A stretch of DNA of 64,000 bases from Bradyrhizobium sp. CB1717 (GTDB lineage Bacteria > Pseudomonadota > Alphaproteobacteria > Rhizobiales > Xanthobacteraceae), in NCBI RefSeq assembly GCF_029714325.1, contig NZ_CP121666.1:4154001-4218000 (forward strand), written 5' to 3'. Below, piece by piece: positions 1 to 7,299 of this stretch; position 1 is the first letter of the stretch, and each line of letters starts with the position of its first letter. The position numbers and the translations under genes are program-made. Under the pieces are notes generated by a model that was given only the letters and a program-made list of their open reading frames with translations, ran no database searches and was not told where the DNA came from.

Positions 1-98
1 TCGACCGGTCGATGGTTTTGCGCGAGCCCGACATCGGCGCGTGGTCTGTCTCTCGTCGCTACGACAATGTAGCTTCACTCGAGAATGTTTCCACGAAG

Positions 99-458
99 TT
101 AGTTGTTGGTTCGATTCTGTTTTGCTGCGGCGATCTGTTCCAGCTTCTTTCCCAAATCGTCACGCATTAGCTCTGCGACATCCGGAGGTATGACGTATGC
201 GCTCTCGTTACCGCCCTGAAGAGGGACAAAACGAACGACAACTTCGGTGTGGTGAGCGTCGAGACTCAAAGTCACGAGAGAAACCCGCTCAGTTGCAAGC
301 GGGTAAGGCTTTCGGCCTTTGCGTTGCGCTTTTAGTTGATCCTGAAACGGAGCGGCTAATTGGAATAGCCCGAGAAGTTCATGTTCGGAAAACGTGATCT
401 CTTTTCCAGAGTCAGTAATTACACGAAATCTGCGCCCATCCAACTCGGTAAGTCGCAT
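99..458 (-). CDS. hypothetical protein, partner of the AbiTii gene
   Basis: I do not recognise this 119-residue protein. It is soluble-looking, with no signal peptide or membrane segment, a basic central stretch (QRKGRKPYP) and a charged, probably helical C-terminus. The ATG follows a clear GGAGG at the right spacing. It starts only 19 bases after the stop of the AbiTii-domain gene on the same strand, so the two are probably co-transcribed and may work together. Base composition is lower in GC than the ribosomal genes further on, consistent with island DNA. Function unknown. Confidence 0.7.
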   Translation of the reverse strand: MRLTELDGRRFRVITDSGKEITFSEHELLGLFQLAAPFQDQLKAQRKGRKPYPLATERVSLVTLSLDAHHTEVVVRFVPLQGGNESAYVIPPDVAELMRDDLGKKLEQIAAAKQNRTNN

Positions 459-477
459 TGCCGCCTCCGATTCGTTT

Positions 478-1395
478 TCACCCGCCTAAAAACATGTTCT
501 TCAGCGGCTCTATAAACGGAGTGATTACTCCGATATGGTCCGCGCAAACCGCCATGAAGTGATTGTATGCCGACCATCGCGAGGGCTTGTCTTTAGCGGA
601 TTGTAACGCCGACAGCGCATCTTGCATTTTCTTTAGTTCGTCGCCATCGACTCCGCTGTCGGCCAGCGCTTGGTGGACCTCAGATATCAGCTTGTTTTCC
701 GAAAAATCGATTTGCTTGTTCGTGGAGCTATCGACAACGCTCGTGTGCCCCGAATTTGAAACCGATGTAAGATTACCATACACAATTTGATTGGTTATGT
801 TAGTGACATTGCTGGCTCCTTCACTCGCTTGATTATCTGCTGCCTTTCCTGATGTGATTGTTGCGGCGATCGGTGCCGACTTTTCCAGTTGGATGGTCAA
901 TTCGAGTATGCGCGATCTCACGGCGGCCAACAAGGCAACTACGCTCGGCGAAGAAATCTTGCCATGGACGCTAACGCAGTTCATGCCCGGATACATCTTG
1001 CCTTGAAGGAGAAGAATGAGATTTGAAGCGTCGATATGTAGTTGTCCGCCACTTTCATCAACTCTGGACAATAGGTTCTCAATCGCTGGAACGCTCTGTC
1101 GCTCTGAAATGGTCAACCAGTGTGCGCCAGCGCACTCCTGAATTACGTAAGCAGGAACCGGAGCATTCTTCATTTGAGATCCAAAAGCGCCTATGAAGCT
1201 TGCCGTGTAGTGCACGGTCAATATGCGGTACGGCGGCACCTCAGTCTCATCTGCATAGCCGTCCAATTCGAACCGCACCCAATCTTCGAGTACGTCGCTG
1301 CCTAGCCGAGATGCTAAAAATCTGAGTTTCAGCAAAATGGGCGCGAGTGGCCTGTTTTCCAGGATGTCTTGCTGAATGTCGCTCAATAGCGGCAT
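478..1395 (-). CDS. AbiTii domain-containing protein
   Basis: A 305-residue protein whose N-terminal ~110 residues match the AbiTii family pattern: a short helix (LLSDIQQDILENRPLAPILLK), then LASRLGS..LEDWVRFELDGY and a PPYRI segment. AbiTii domains occur in proteins linked to phage-abortive-infection and other conflict systems; the molecular role is not settled. Residues ~190-240 are low-complexity and rich in N, S and T. The C-terminus (~240-305) is helical, with a possible hydrophobic patch near the end. It sits upstream of a small gene on the same strand, close to the end of a genomic island, which fits accessory or defence cargo. Family assignment is from recalled motif pattern, not a search. 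Confidence 0.7.
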   Translation of the reverse strand: MPLLSDIQQDILENRPLAPILLKLRFLASRLGSDVLEDWVRFELDGYADETEVPPYRILTVHYTASFIGAFGSQMKNAPVPAYVIQECAGAHWLTISERQSVPAIENLLSRVDESGGQLHIDASNLILLLQGKMYPGMNCVSVHGKISSPSVVALLAAVRSRILELTIQLEKSAPIAATITSGKAADNQASEGASNVTNITNQIVYGNLTSVSNSGHTSVVDSSTNKQIDFSENKLISEVHQALADSGVDGDELKKMQDALSALQSAKDKPSRWSAYNHFMAVCADHIGVITPFIEPLKNMFLGG

Positions 1396-1485
1396 GGTTT
1401 GGAACTCCGCCCTTTCTTCTTGTCGCCCTGCTGAGCGAATAGAGCGCGGCTCAGGGGGTGGTAGTGGCCGCCCAGATGAACGCGC

Positions 1486-2106
1486 TCAGTTGAGGTTGCG
1501 CTCGTCTTGAGCACCCGTGAAAACGACCCTTAACGCACCAGACTCGTCGTAAGCATCGTGCAGCCTCTTCAAAACGGCGAGCTGCAGTTCAGAAGGCCCT
1601 TCGCCCGCGTTCTGCACCCTTAGAGGATTGCTGCCCTCCAACAGCCTCTGAAGTCCTGAAAGCACGGCTAACTGGGCTTGCTCAAGATCGACGCGTCCTT
1701 GCGGGTAGTACATGCCGCGTCGGATCTCCTCCTCAGAATGGGTGCGCCCTAGGGACTTGCTCATAGCGAGAAGTAGGGCGACTAGTCGGTCGTTGCATCG
1801 TTCGATCCATGCAACCTTCATAGCTTGCTCTGTATTGTCAGGTAGGGGATTATTGAGCTCGCCGAACAATGCTCGCCAAGTGTCGATTACCGGCTTGTCG
1901 GATTTTGAATGAAATTCAAGATCGATTTGGTTCAGGGCTTGTACGTAAGCATCTGAAAGACGCGTTGCTCGATTGGTCATTAGGGCTTCGAATATGCGCA
2001 TTCTGCGCATCTTCTTTTCTGCCGCCCTCTCGATGAACTTTTGGGCTTGAACCGCGAGCACCGGCCCAACGAGCGTCGCAAAAACAACAGCCCAATCGAT
2101 ATTCAT
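1486..2106 (-). CDS. DUF6680-like membrane-anchored protein
   Basis: A 206-residue protein with one N-terminal membrane segment (about residues 5-20, ending GPVLAVQAQKF) followed by a basic helix and the stretch IFEALMTNRATRLSDAYVQALNQIDLEF. This is the layout of the DUF6680 family as I remember it: a TM anchor with a cytoplasmic helical domain, function unknown. Starts at ATG behind a G-rich Shine-Dalgarno-like run. It lies 90 bases upstream of the AbiTii gene on the same strand, in island DNA. The family name is from memory and could be wrong; the single-TM anchored architecture is directly visible. Confidence 0.65.
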   Translation of the reverse strand: MNIDWAVVFATLVGPVLAVQAQKFIERAAEKKMRRMRIFEALMTNRATRLSDAYVQALNQIDLEFHSKSDKPVIDTWRALFGELNNPLPDNTEQAMKVAWIERCNDRLVALLLAMSKSLGRTHSEEEIRRGMYYPQGRVDLEQAQLAVLSGLQRLLEGSNPLRVQNAGEGPSELQLAVLKRLHDAYDESGALRVVFTGAQDERNLN

Positions 2107-2199
2107 GAATCACCCCCGCGTTGCCTTGTGTGCAACCTATAGGCGCGCGAAGGCGCCACCGGAAGAGGGGGTAGCTCATTTATGCAAATCGGTTAGTTG

Positions 2200-2331
2200 C
2201 TAGCCCATGGACCGCATGGCGTTGTCGGTCATCTGCTGGCGATAGGATGCGCGCTTTTCTTTGAAACGCGCCTTCGCGAGCATCGCTATGCTGACAAGTA
2301 GGAGAAAAGCCACGGCGCCGATGGTTTCCAT
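2200..2331 (-). CDS. small membrane peptide (43 aa), hypothetical
   Basis: A 43-residue reading frame with a hydrophobic segment at about residues 4-19 (IGAVAFLLLVSIAMLA), followed by a basic, Arg/Lys-rich tail. A strong GGAGGAG lies seven bases before the ATG at 2331; another ATG at 2337 is too close to it. That ribosome-binding site and the membrane-anchor-plus-basic-tail layout suggest a translated peptide, perhaps a toxin-like or regulatory membrane protein. It is short, so chance cannot be excluded. Confidence 0.5.
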   Translation of the reverse strand: METIGAVAFLLLVSIAMLAKARFKEKRASYRQQMTDNAMRSMG

Positions 2332-2425
2332 CGTCATCTCCTCCGGAGATCCTCTTCTGAGAATCTGAATCAACCCGAAGCTGTTTTCAAGGGCAAATAT
2401 GCCGGTTAGATGCGCTGCTCGCCGT

Positions 2426-2620
2426 CTATTTGCCCTTGGCTAGCCCGATCTCGACCAGCCGGCGGATAGCTTCGGGGCGCCCGGGTAAGTCGTCCTGGGC
2501 CCGGCGCCAATCGTCCAGCGGTTTTGCCAATTCTGGCTGCAATCGCACAAGCACCGCGGCACCGGCCTCGGATGGCCTTTTCTTGGTTGATTTCGTGATA
2601 TCACGAGTTGATTTGCTCAT
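2426..2620 (-). CDS. ribbon-helix-helix-like DNA-binding protein
   Basis: A 64-residue basic protein. After a disordered N-terminus, a strand-like AAVLVRLQPELAKPLDDWRRAQ and a helix PGRPEAIRRLVEIGLAK follow the CopG/Arc ribbon-helix-helix pattern (beta strand, helix, turn, helix ending in RLVEIGL). Such proteins are typically dimeric autorepressors or antitoxins. No toxin partner lies on the same strand next to it. Two related perfect palindromes overlap its start (2593-2606 and 2624-2637), fitting autoregulation and perhaps control of the divergent gene at 2701. Confidence 0.65.
   Translation of the reverse strand: MSKSTRDITKSTKKRPSEAGAAVLVRLQPELAKPLDDWRRAQDDLPGRPEAIRRLVEIGLAKGK
2593..2606. 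promoter_or_regulatory. palindromic operator candidate 1
   Basis: Perfect 14-bp palindrome TCGTGATATCACGA inside the first codons of the ribbon-helix-helix-like gene. It shares the core TGATATCA with the palindrome at 2624-2637; the centres are 31 bp apart, about three helical turns, as expected for cooperative binding of RHH dimers on one face of DNA. Confidence 0.55.
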
Positions 2621-2623
2621 ATC

Positions 2624-2637
2624 TCATGATATCATGA
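2624..2637. promoter_or_regulatory. palindromic operator candidate 2
   Basis: Perfect 14-bp palindrome TCATGATATCATGA just upstream of the ribbon-helix-helix-like start codon (2620) and upstream of the divergent gene starting at 2701. It differs from the 2593 palindrome only at symmetric positions, as expected for two binding sites of one dimeric regulator. Confidence 0.6.
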
Positions 2638-2641
2638 AAGC

Positions 2642-2676
2642 GAGCCGGGGCAAGGCGGCAACCTCGCTCCCGGCTC
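2642..2676 (+). promoter_or_regulatory. hairpin in the leader of the 2701 gene
   Basis: GAGCCGGG pairs with CCCGGCTC across a 19-base loop, in the 60 bases before the gene at 2701. It could structure the 5' leader, or just mark the promoter-proximal region of the divergent pair. No T-run follows, so it is not a standard terminator. Confidence 0.3.
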
Positions 2677-2700
2677 TAACCCACAACATGGAGGTTACCC

Positions 2701-3270
2701 ATGACGCAGGCTACCCAAACACCTACCACCAGGCGGCAGTTTTCCAAGTGGCTGGCGGCGGCTACGGCTGGCGCCGCTACGGCCACAGTGTCCGCAACCG
2801 CGCTCACATCGCCCGCGGACGATAGCGCGCTGCTGCAGCTCAGGGACCAAATCTTTGAGGCCTGGGAGGCGTCCCATGCTTATGATGACGATCTCTGTCG
2901 GCTCCCTGAGCTGCGGAGAGCCGAATACGAGCGGCTTTTGGAGCAGGAAAAGACAGGGGGCCAATACATCAGCGCGAGAGAGCGCTGGGATGCTGTCTTT
3001 GCAATTCCGGAGGTCCAGCGACTCGATCACCTCGTGGTTTTGAGCGAACAGCACTTTGAAAGGATGGCCCGGCTCGTGGAGCGTATGTGGGGCATTCCAG
3101 CGAAGACGGAGGCCGGCCGCTCCGCGAAGGTGGAGGTGCTTCTGTCGTGCATCATGGATTGGCGCGACCCGGACGGGGAGATGGATTGGCGCCCGCTTAT
3201 GGCGCGCCGGCTATTGGTCGATCTCGTCGGCGGCGCCGAGGCGGAATCGTTCCGAGAAATTTACGCCTAG
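2701..3270 (+). CDS. hypothetical protein with Tat-like signal
   Basis: A 189-residue protein with an N-terminal TRRQFSKWLAAATAG stretch and a following alanine-rich hydrophobic segment (about residues 10-37). This resembles a twin-arginine export signal (RRxF then an h-region), though in these genomes a similar leader also appears on non-exported proteins. The mature part is acidic and helical, with several W/R/E-rich segments, and is not recognised. ATG follows GGAGG with good spacing. It is transcribed divergently from the RHH-like regulator and ends before a strong hairpin at 3314 next to the island end. Confidence 0.65.
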   Translation: MTQATQTPTTRRQFSKWLAAATAGAATATVSATALTSPADDSALLQLRDQIFEAWEASHAYDDDLCRLPELRRAEYERLLEQEKTGGQYISARERWDAVFAIPEVQRLDHLVVLSEQHFERMARLVERMWGIPAKTEAGRSAKVEVLLSCIMDWRDPDGEMDWRPLMARRLLVDLVGGAEAESFREIYA

Positions 3271-3313
3271 CGCTGCTACCATTTTGCTACCGAACTGCTG
3301 GTGACAAACGGTG

Positions 3314-3342
3314 ACAGGGCGGGATGATGCATCCCGCCCTGT
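3314..3342 (+). terminator. rho-independent-like terminator
   Basis: A perfect 13-bp stem (ACAGGGCGGGATG with CATCCCGCCCTGT) and 3-base loop, followed by a short T-containing run (TCATTTT). It lies 43 bases after the gene ending at 3270 and before the tRNA fragment, so it insulates island transcription from the chromosome. Confidence 0.7.
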
Positions 3343-3410
3343 TCATTTTGTGCCGATAGTTCAACACGTGGGGTGACATTCAGTTACAGAAGAGGACGTC
3401 GCTTCACGAA

Positions 3411-3455
3411 CTCCAAAACCGGGGGTCGCAGGTTCGAGCCCTGCCACTCCTGCCA
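3411..3455 (+). other. tRNA-Trp 3' half: attachment site of a genomic island
   Basis: CTCCAAA is an anticodon loop with anticodon CCA (Trp). It is followed by the 3' anticodon strand ACCGG, a GGGTC variable loop, a perfect T-arm (GCAGG-TTCGAGC-CCTGC), the acceptor strand CACTCCT, a discriminator G and CCA. The 5' half is missing: the sequence before CTCCAAA cannot form the D-arm or the matching anticodon strand. A lone 3' tRNA half starting in the anticodon loop is the usual footprint of a tyrosine-recombinase integration site. The intact tRNA-Trp and integrase should lie to the left of this window. Confidence 0.85.
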
Positions 3456-3546
3456 GCTAAATCAATCAGTTAGGTCGAATTTTAGCGAGGCGGGATAGGT
3501 ATGCCGGTGGCGGCTGTTGTCCGCCACAGCAGGCCTTGCCCGTGGA

Positions 3547-4308
3547 TCAGCGTGCGGAGGTCCGGCCGGCTTCGACGGGAATCTGGCTGAGATCGACGTC
3601 CCGGATGGGAACGCGGCGGAGCAGCGAGAAGATCGTCCCGCCGAGCTCGAAATAAGTGCGCAGCCGCAGCGCACGGGAAGAGCCCTTCAGCTCCGCATTC
3701 AGGCTGACCGGCACCTGCACGTAGGTGAGGCCGAGCTGGAGCAGCGAGATCAACGCACAGATCTGATAGCCGTAGCCGTCGGCCTTGACCGCGATCTGGC
3801 GCAGCCATCTCACGGGGTAGACGATCATGCTGTGGTAGTCGGACAGCCAGAAGCCGAACAGGCAGTTCAGGATGAAGCGCAGCGAATGCGACTGGATCGA
3901 GCGGTTGACGGAACGGTCCGATTGATTGTCGCGGTGGGTGATCACCATGTTGGCGGCGCCGACCGCCTTGAACATCCTCTCAATGCCTTCGTTCTGGAAG
4001 GCGTGATCGCCGGGGATCAGCGTGATGGAATCGAATTTCGCGCGCGACAGGGCGTATTCGAAGCCGGCGCCGACACCCCGCCGCTCGGCGTTATGATGAA
4101 CAATGATCCGCCGGTCGCTGGCCGCGAATTCGTCCATGATCGCGCCGGTGGCGTCGGTGCTGCCGTCGTCGATCAGAAAGATCTCGAAATCGTCCAGCAG
4201 TTCGCGTGCCAGCGGCAGCACGCCGTCGATGGTGTCGGCGATCTTGTCCTGCTCGTTCAGAGCAGGGATAACGATCGTAAGCCTTTTTGCCGCCCTGGAA
4301 GGTGTCAT
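3547..4308 (-). CDS. family 2 glycosyltransferase
   Basis: A 253-residue GT-A fold glycosyltransferase: the N-terminal VIPALNEQDKI nucleotide-binding strand, LIDDGSTDAT at ~45-54, and an acidic PGDHAFQN where the metal-binding DxD usually lies. It resembles the polyprenyl-phosphate-mannose/glucose synthase group. A hydrophobic stretch near residues 150-175 could associate it with the membrane. It probably transfers a sugar to a lipid carrier or growing chain in O-antigen synthesis. It is the first polysaccharide gene after the island attachment site. Donor sugar and acceptor cannot be read from sequence. Confidence 0.85.
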   Translation of the reverse strand: MTPSRAAKRLTIVIPALNEQDKIADTIDGVLPLARELLDDFEIFLIDDGSTDATGAIMDEFAASDRRIIVHHNAERRGVGAGFEYALSRAKFDSITLIPGDHAFQNEGIERMFKAVGAANMVITHRDNQSDRSVNRSIQSHSLRFILNCLFGFWLSDYHSMIVYPVRWLRQIAVKADGYGYQICALISLLQLGLTYVQVPVSLNAELKGSSRALRLRTYFELGGTIFSLLRRVPIRDVDLSQIPVEAGRTSAR

Positions 4309-4436
4309 AACAAAACCCGTCGCCGGCCACTCGGTACTGTTGGAACCCCACCCACAACTCTAGGTGATCGAAACGCGGCCGACAATATCGGTCCCGTCAA
4401 TCAGGTCAACGCAAGTGCGTTGCATTCGGGCAACAA

Positions 4437-4958
4437 CTAGTCGACAAAATCGTATAGCCCGGTATCGCCGATCCCGAAGGCACGCCGCAGGCGCCCGATC
4501 CGGCCGGCCATGATCTGCCCTGCCGCCGTCACGGCAAACCGCGAATCGACCTGCTCGACCAGGCCGCCGTCCATCAAGATCCCGGTCCGCCCCCGGAACA
4601 GAGCTGGAACTTGCCGTTCCACGACGTCCGACAGCGGAGCCGTCCGCCCGGGCCGCTCGGCAAGACCCAGCAGGATGTCCAGCGAGACCGATTTGTAGAC
4701 TGCGCCGAAAGCGAAAACGTATCCCATGACGCCAAAGCCGAAAATCGATGCGGCGTCCCAATAGCGGAATTGCGGAACGGTCAAGATGCCGAGCAGCACG
4801 CCGAGAAGATGCGAGGCGACGGCGGTGATCGCGAGCACGATCACCGGTGCAAGCGACCATGCCCGAGCGCGCGCGACGAACTGCAGGACAGGTGCCAGCA
4901 CGGCAAAGGCGACGGCAGCGATGAAACCGACAGCGAATGACATCGTGACGTTATCCAA
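4437..4958 (-). CDS. membrane protein with C-terminal winged-helix-like domain
   Basis: A 173-residue protein with three hydrophobic segments (about 6-28, 34-60 and 68-90), then a soluble C-terminal part (LSDVVERQVPALFRGRTGILMDGGLVEQVDSRFAVTAAGQ, quoted in pieces) that reads like a small winged-helix: helix, turn, then a beta-wing with 'LMDGG..VTAAG'. It overlaps the following gene on the same strand (4951-5457) by 8 bases, and that protein has the same architecture. Function unrecognised; membrane-embedded regulators or scaffold proteins are possible. Confidence 0.6.
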   Translation of the reverse strand: MDNVTMSFAVGFIAAVAFAVLAPVLQFVARARAWSLAPVIVLAITAVASHLLGVLLGILTVPQFRYWDAASIFGFGVMGYVFAFGAVYKSVSLDILLGLAERPGRTAPLSDVVERQVPALFRGRTGILMDGGLVEQVDSRFAVTAAGQIMAGRIGRLRRAFGIGDTGLYDFVD

Positions 4959-5457
4959 GCCCGGTTGAGAAACGAACGAACTTGACGAAATGCGCCACCG
5001 CGAGCCCCTTGGCCGTTGGCGCCAATTTGCCGTCGGCCATCATCACCATTCCCGAACCGATCAGCAGCTTCAATCGATTGCGCGCGAAGGTGCCGAGATC
5101 TCCGCCCTGCATGTAGGCCGCAGCCCATTGCTCCAAGGTGAGGGGAGATCCGGCCCGGGCGAGCGCCGTGAGCAGCGTCAGGGTAAAGCCCCAGGCCAGC
5201 AGGCTGAACAGGACGTAGCAAAGCATCATCGCCGTCGCCAGGAGGAAGACGCCGCTGACCACGTCGTCGAGATGCCTCGGCCCCGGAATTGCGACGCAGG
5301 CGATCACAAAAAGTACCACCACGCTGAGACAGCCCAGCCGAAAACGGCGGCCAGTTCCGCGAATGGCAGTGATACGTGCATAGCACAGCAACAGCAGCGG
5401 AAGCGCGACACTGAGACAGATCGCAGTGGTCTGCGCCGGGCCCGGAAGGAAGTTCAT
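4951..5457 (-). CDS. membrane protein with C-terminal winged-helix-like domain, paralogue
   Basis: A 168-residue protein, also with three N-terminal hydrophobic segments and a C-terminal 'RNRLKLLIGSGMVMMADGKLAPTAKG' winged-helix-like part (helix then a G-rich wing). Its end overlaps the start of the 4437-4958 gene by 8 bases, so the two are translationally coupled. Similar architecture suggests an ancient duplication or a heteromeric pair. No family recognised; regulatory region between this and the divergent gene at 5611 is about 150 bases. Confidence 0.6.
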   Translation of the reverse strand: MNFLPGPAQTTAICLSVALPLLLLCYARITAIRGTGRRFRLGCLSVVVLFVIACVAIPGPRHLDDVVSGVFLLATAMMLCYVLFSLLAWGFTLTLLTALARAGSPLTLEQWAAAYMQGGDLGTFARNRLKLLIGSGMVMMADGKLAPTAKGLAVAHFVKFVRFSTGLG

Positions 5458-5610
5458 CGCGGAAAATCGCCTTGGACGTCTTGGACGCCTTGGTGCCGAC
5501 CAGCCTGTGCGGTGTCTATAGGAGGTCGGATTTTTGGGGTCAATGACCTATCGAGATCCGGTCATTCGGCCCTTGCGGCGCTCAGATAGGCATGCGAATT
5601 CTTGCCGCCG

Positions 5611-7299
5611 ATGCGTTCCCTTTCCCCTCCCGGCACAATGCTACGCGCGACAGTCGTTCTGCTGGCGCTGCTGCTGGCCGCGCATGCGCCGATGCTGCTG
5701 AACGACGGCCTCTTCATGGACGACTGGCTGGTGCTCAAGCCGCGTCCGGACTACATGATCGACATCGATTTCCTCCTGTCCGGCGCCGGCCACCCGGTCT
5801 TCTACAGCTACGATACCATCGCCAACTGGACCGGTGCGCCGGTCGCCGTGATGGTGGCGCTGGCCTTCGCCGGAATTCTCCTCGGCGCCACGTGTCTGGT
5901 GCTGACCGCAACGCGGCTCGATCTGCTCGATCGCGCCGAGGCGGTCGGCTTCGCGCTGATCGTCTGGACCTATCCCGGCTATCAGCTCTGGGCGGGCAAG
6001 GCGAATGCGGTCTACGTGCTCAGCTTCGGGCTCCTGTTCGTCGGCACGTGGCTCCTGACGCTCGCCTTCAGTGCTCATGGCCTGCGACGCGTTCTTCTTC
6101 GCGTCGCCGCCGCGCTGGTATTCCTTCTGAGTTTCGCGCTCAACTCGACGATCGTCCTCTATGCCTTCGTGGTGCTCGGTCTCCTCGTTGCGATATGGCG
6201 GAACGGGGACGCCACGCACGGCTTCGTTCGCCGCACGTGGCTCGCAGCCTGGCGCTGCGCTCTGGGCTATCCGGAATTGATGGTGCTTCCTCTGGTCTAT
6301 TGGGGCGCGCTCAACGTCTGGTTCAAGCGGATCGGCGTGTACGCGCAGCACTATGGCGCCCATTTCCCGACGCTCGGCGAGTTGGCGAACGGCTGGAAGG
6401 CGTTTTTCATCACGAGCTATTGGGACGTCGTGGTCGGCGCGCTCAAGATGACAATCCAGGCACCGGCGCCGCTCGTCGTGGCCGCGCTCCTCGTCGGCGC
6501 CGCCTTGTTGTTGTGGTGGTCCGAGGCGAGGCCGACCGCCGCGAAATATACGGTTGCCGCGCCGCTCTTGCTCGCCGTCGTGCTGTTTCTCGCCTTGTCG
6601 TTTCCCTATCTGGTCGCCGGCTCGCGGCCCTCCAGCTTGCACTTCTACGAGAGCCGTCATCTGCTGATGTTCGGCCTGCCATCGGCGTTGGTCCTTCTCG
6701 GTCTCAAGCGATGGGTCGAACGCGTGATCGGTCCGAGGGCAGCCTTCGCGCTCGTGTTCGGAACTGGATCGGTGCTGTCGATCGGCCTGCTGTTGAACAC
6801 ATACATCTTCATGCAGGCGAGAACCCTCAAGCAGGAAGCTCTTGCGAACGATCTTGCGAACCGCGCACAGCCGGCAGCAACGGTCTTTGCGGTCGATGAT
6901 GGTTTCGTCGATTACCCGTCCCGGCATGTGCCGTTCGGCCTGGCCGAGGTTACGGGCATGCTCCGCCTGGCCTGGGGTGATCAACCCTTCTTCGGATTTG
7001 CGTTGCGGGCCGAGCGGCCGACCATCCTCCAGGAAATGGAAATGGCGCGGACGGCGCCGGGCAGCGCGTTCCGTCATTTCGATCCGTCCGGGCCGCAGGC
7101 GACGATCTTGTTCCAGCCGGGTCCTGGCGCCGCGCCGAACCAGGCTCTGGTGCGCAAGTACTACGCGTGCCGTCTGCTGTCGCGTTGCGACGTATCACAG
7201 CTTCTGCGGCAACTTGCGGAGGTGACCATAAAGCCGGGTCCGATCGCGGGCATAGTACCGCTCGATCGCCCGAAAGCGGATGCGATGCCTAGCCGCTGA
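5611..7299 (+). CDS. polytopic membrane protein, GT-C-like
   Basis: A ~562-residue protein with about ten or more hydrophobic segments through residue ~400 and a soluble C-terminal region (~410-562). The N-terminal MLLNDGLFMDDW shows the acidic pair after the first TM typical of GT-C glycosyltransferases and GtrII-like proteins that use polyprenyl-phosphate sugars. The start is uncertain: TTG 5602, ATG 5611 or ATG 5638, none with a strong Shine-Dalgarno. The stop overlaps the convergent dehydrogenase gene by 11 bases. Probably a polysaccharide sugar transferase or polymerase; not assigned further. Confidence 0.65.
   Translation: MRSLSPPGTMLRATVVLLALLLAAHAPMLLNDGLFMDDWLVLKPRPDYMIDIDFLLSGAGHPVFYSYDTIANWTGAPVAVMVALAFAGILLGATCLVLTATRLDLLDRAEAVGFALIVWTYPGYQLWAGKANAVYVLSFGLLFVGTWLLTLAFSAHGLRRVLLRVAAALVFLLSFALNSTIVLYAFVVLGLLVAIWRNGDATHGFVRRTWLAAWRCALGYPELMVLPLVYWGALNVWFKRIGVYAQHYGAHFPTLGELANGWKAFFITSYWDVVVGALKMTIQAPAPLVVAALLVGAALLLWWSEARPTAAKYTVAAPLLLAVVLFLALSFPYLVAGSRPSSLHFYESRHLLMFGLPSALVLLGLKRWVERVIGPRAAFALVFGTGSVLSIGLLLNTYIFMQARTLKQEALANDLANRAQPAATVFAVDDGFVDYPSRHVPFGLAEVTGMLRLAWGDQPFFGFALRAERPTILQEMEMARTAPGSAFRHFDPSGPQATILFQPGPGAAPNQALVRKYYACRLLSRCDVSQLLRQLAEVTIKPGPIAGIVPLDRPKADAMPSR

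Noticed and set aside
3411..3455. A complete tRNA-Trp gene
   Set aside because: The 5' acceptor strand, D-arm and 5' anticodon strand are absent; only the 3' half is present.
5641..7077. A 478-codon antisense ORF opposite the GT-C-like gene
   Set aside because: Arg/Glu/Gln-rich composition typical of antisense frames; the plus-strand frame has clear TM segments.
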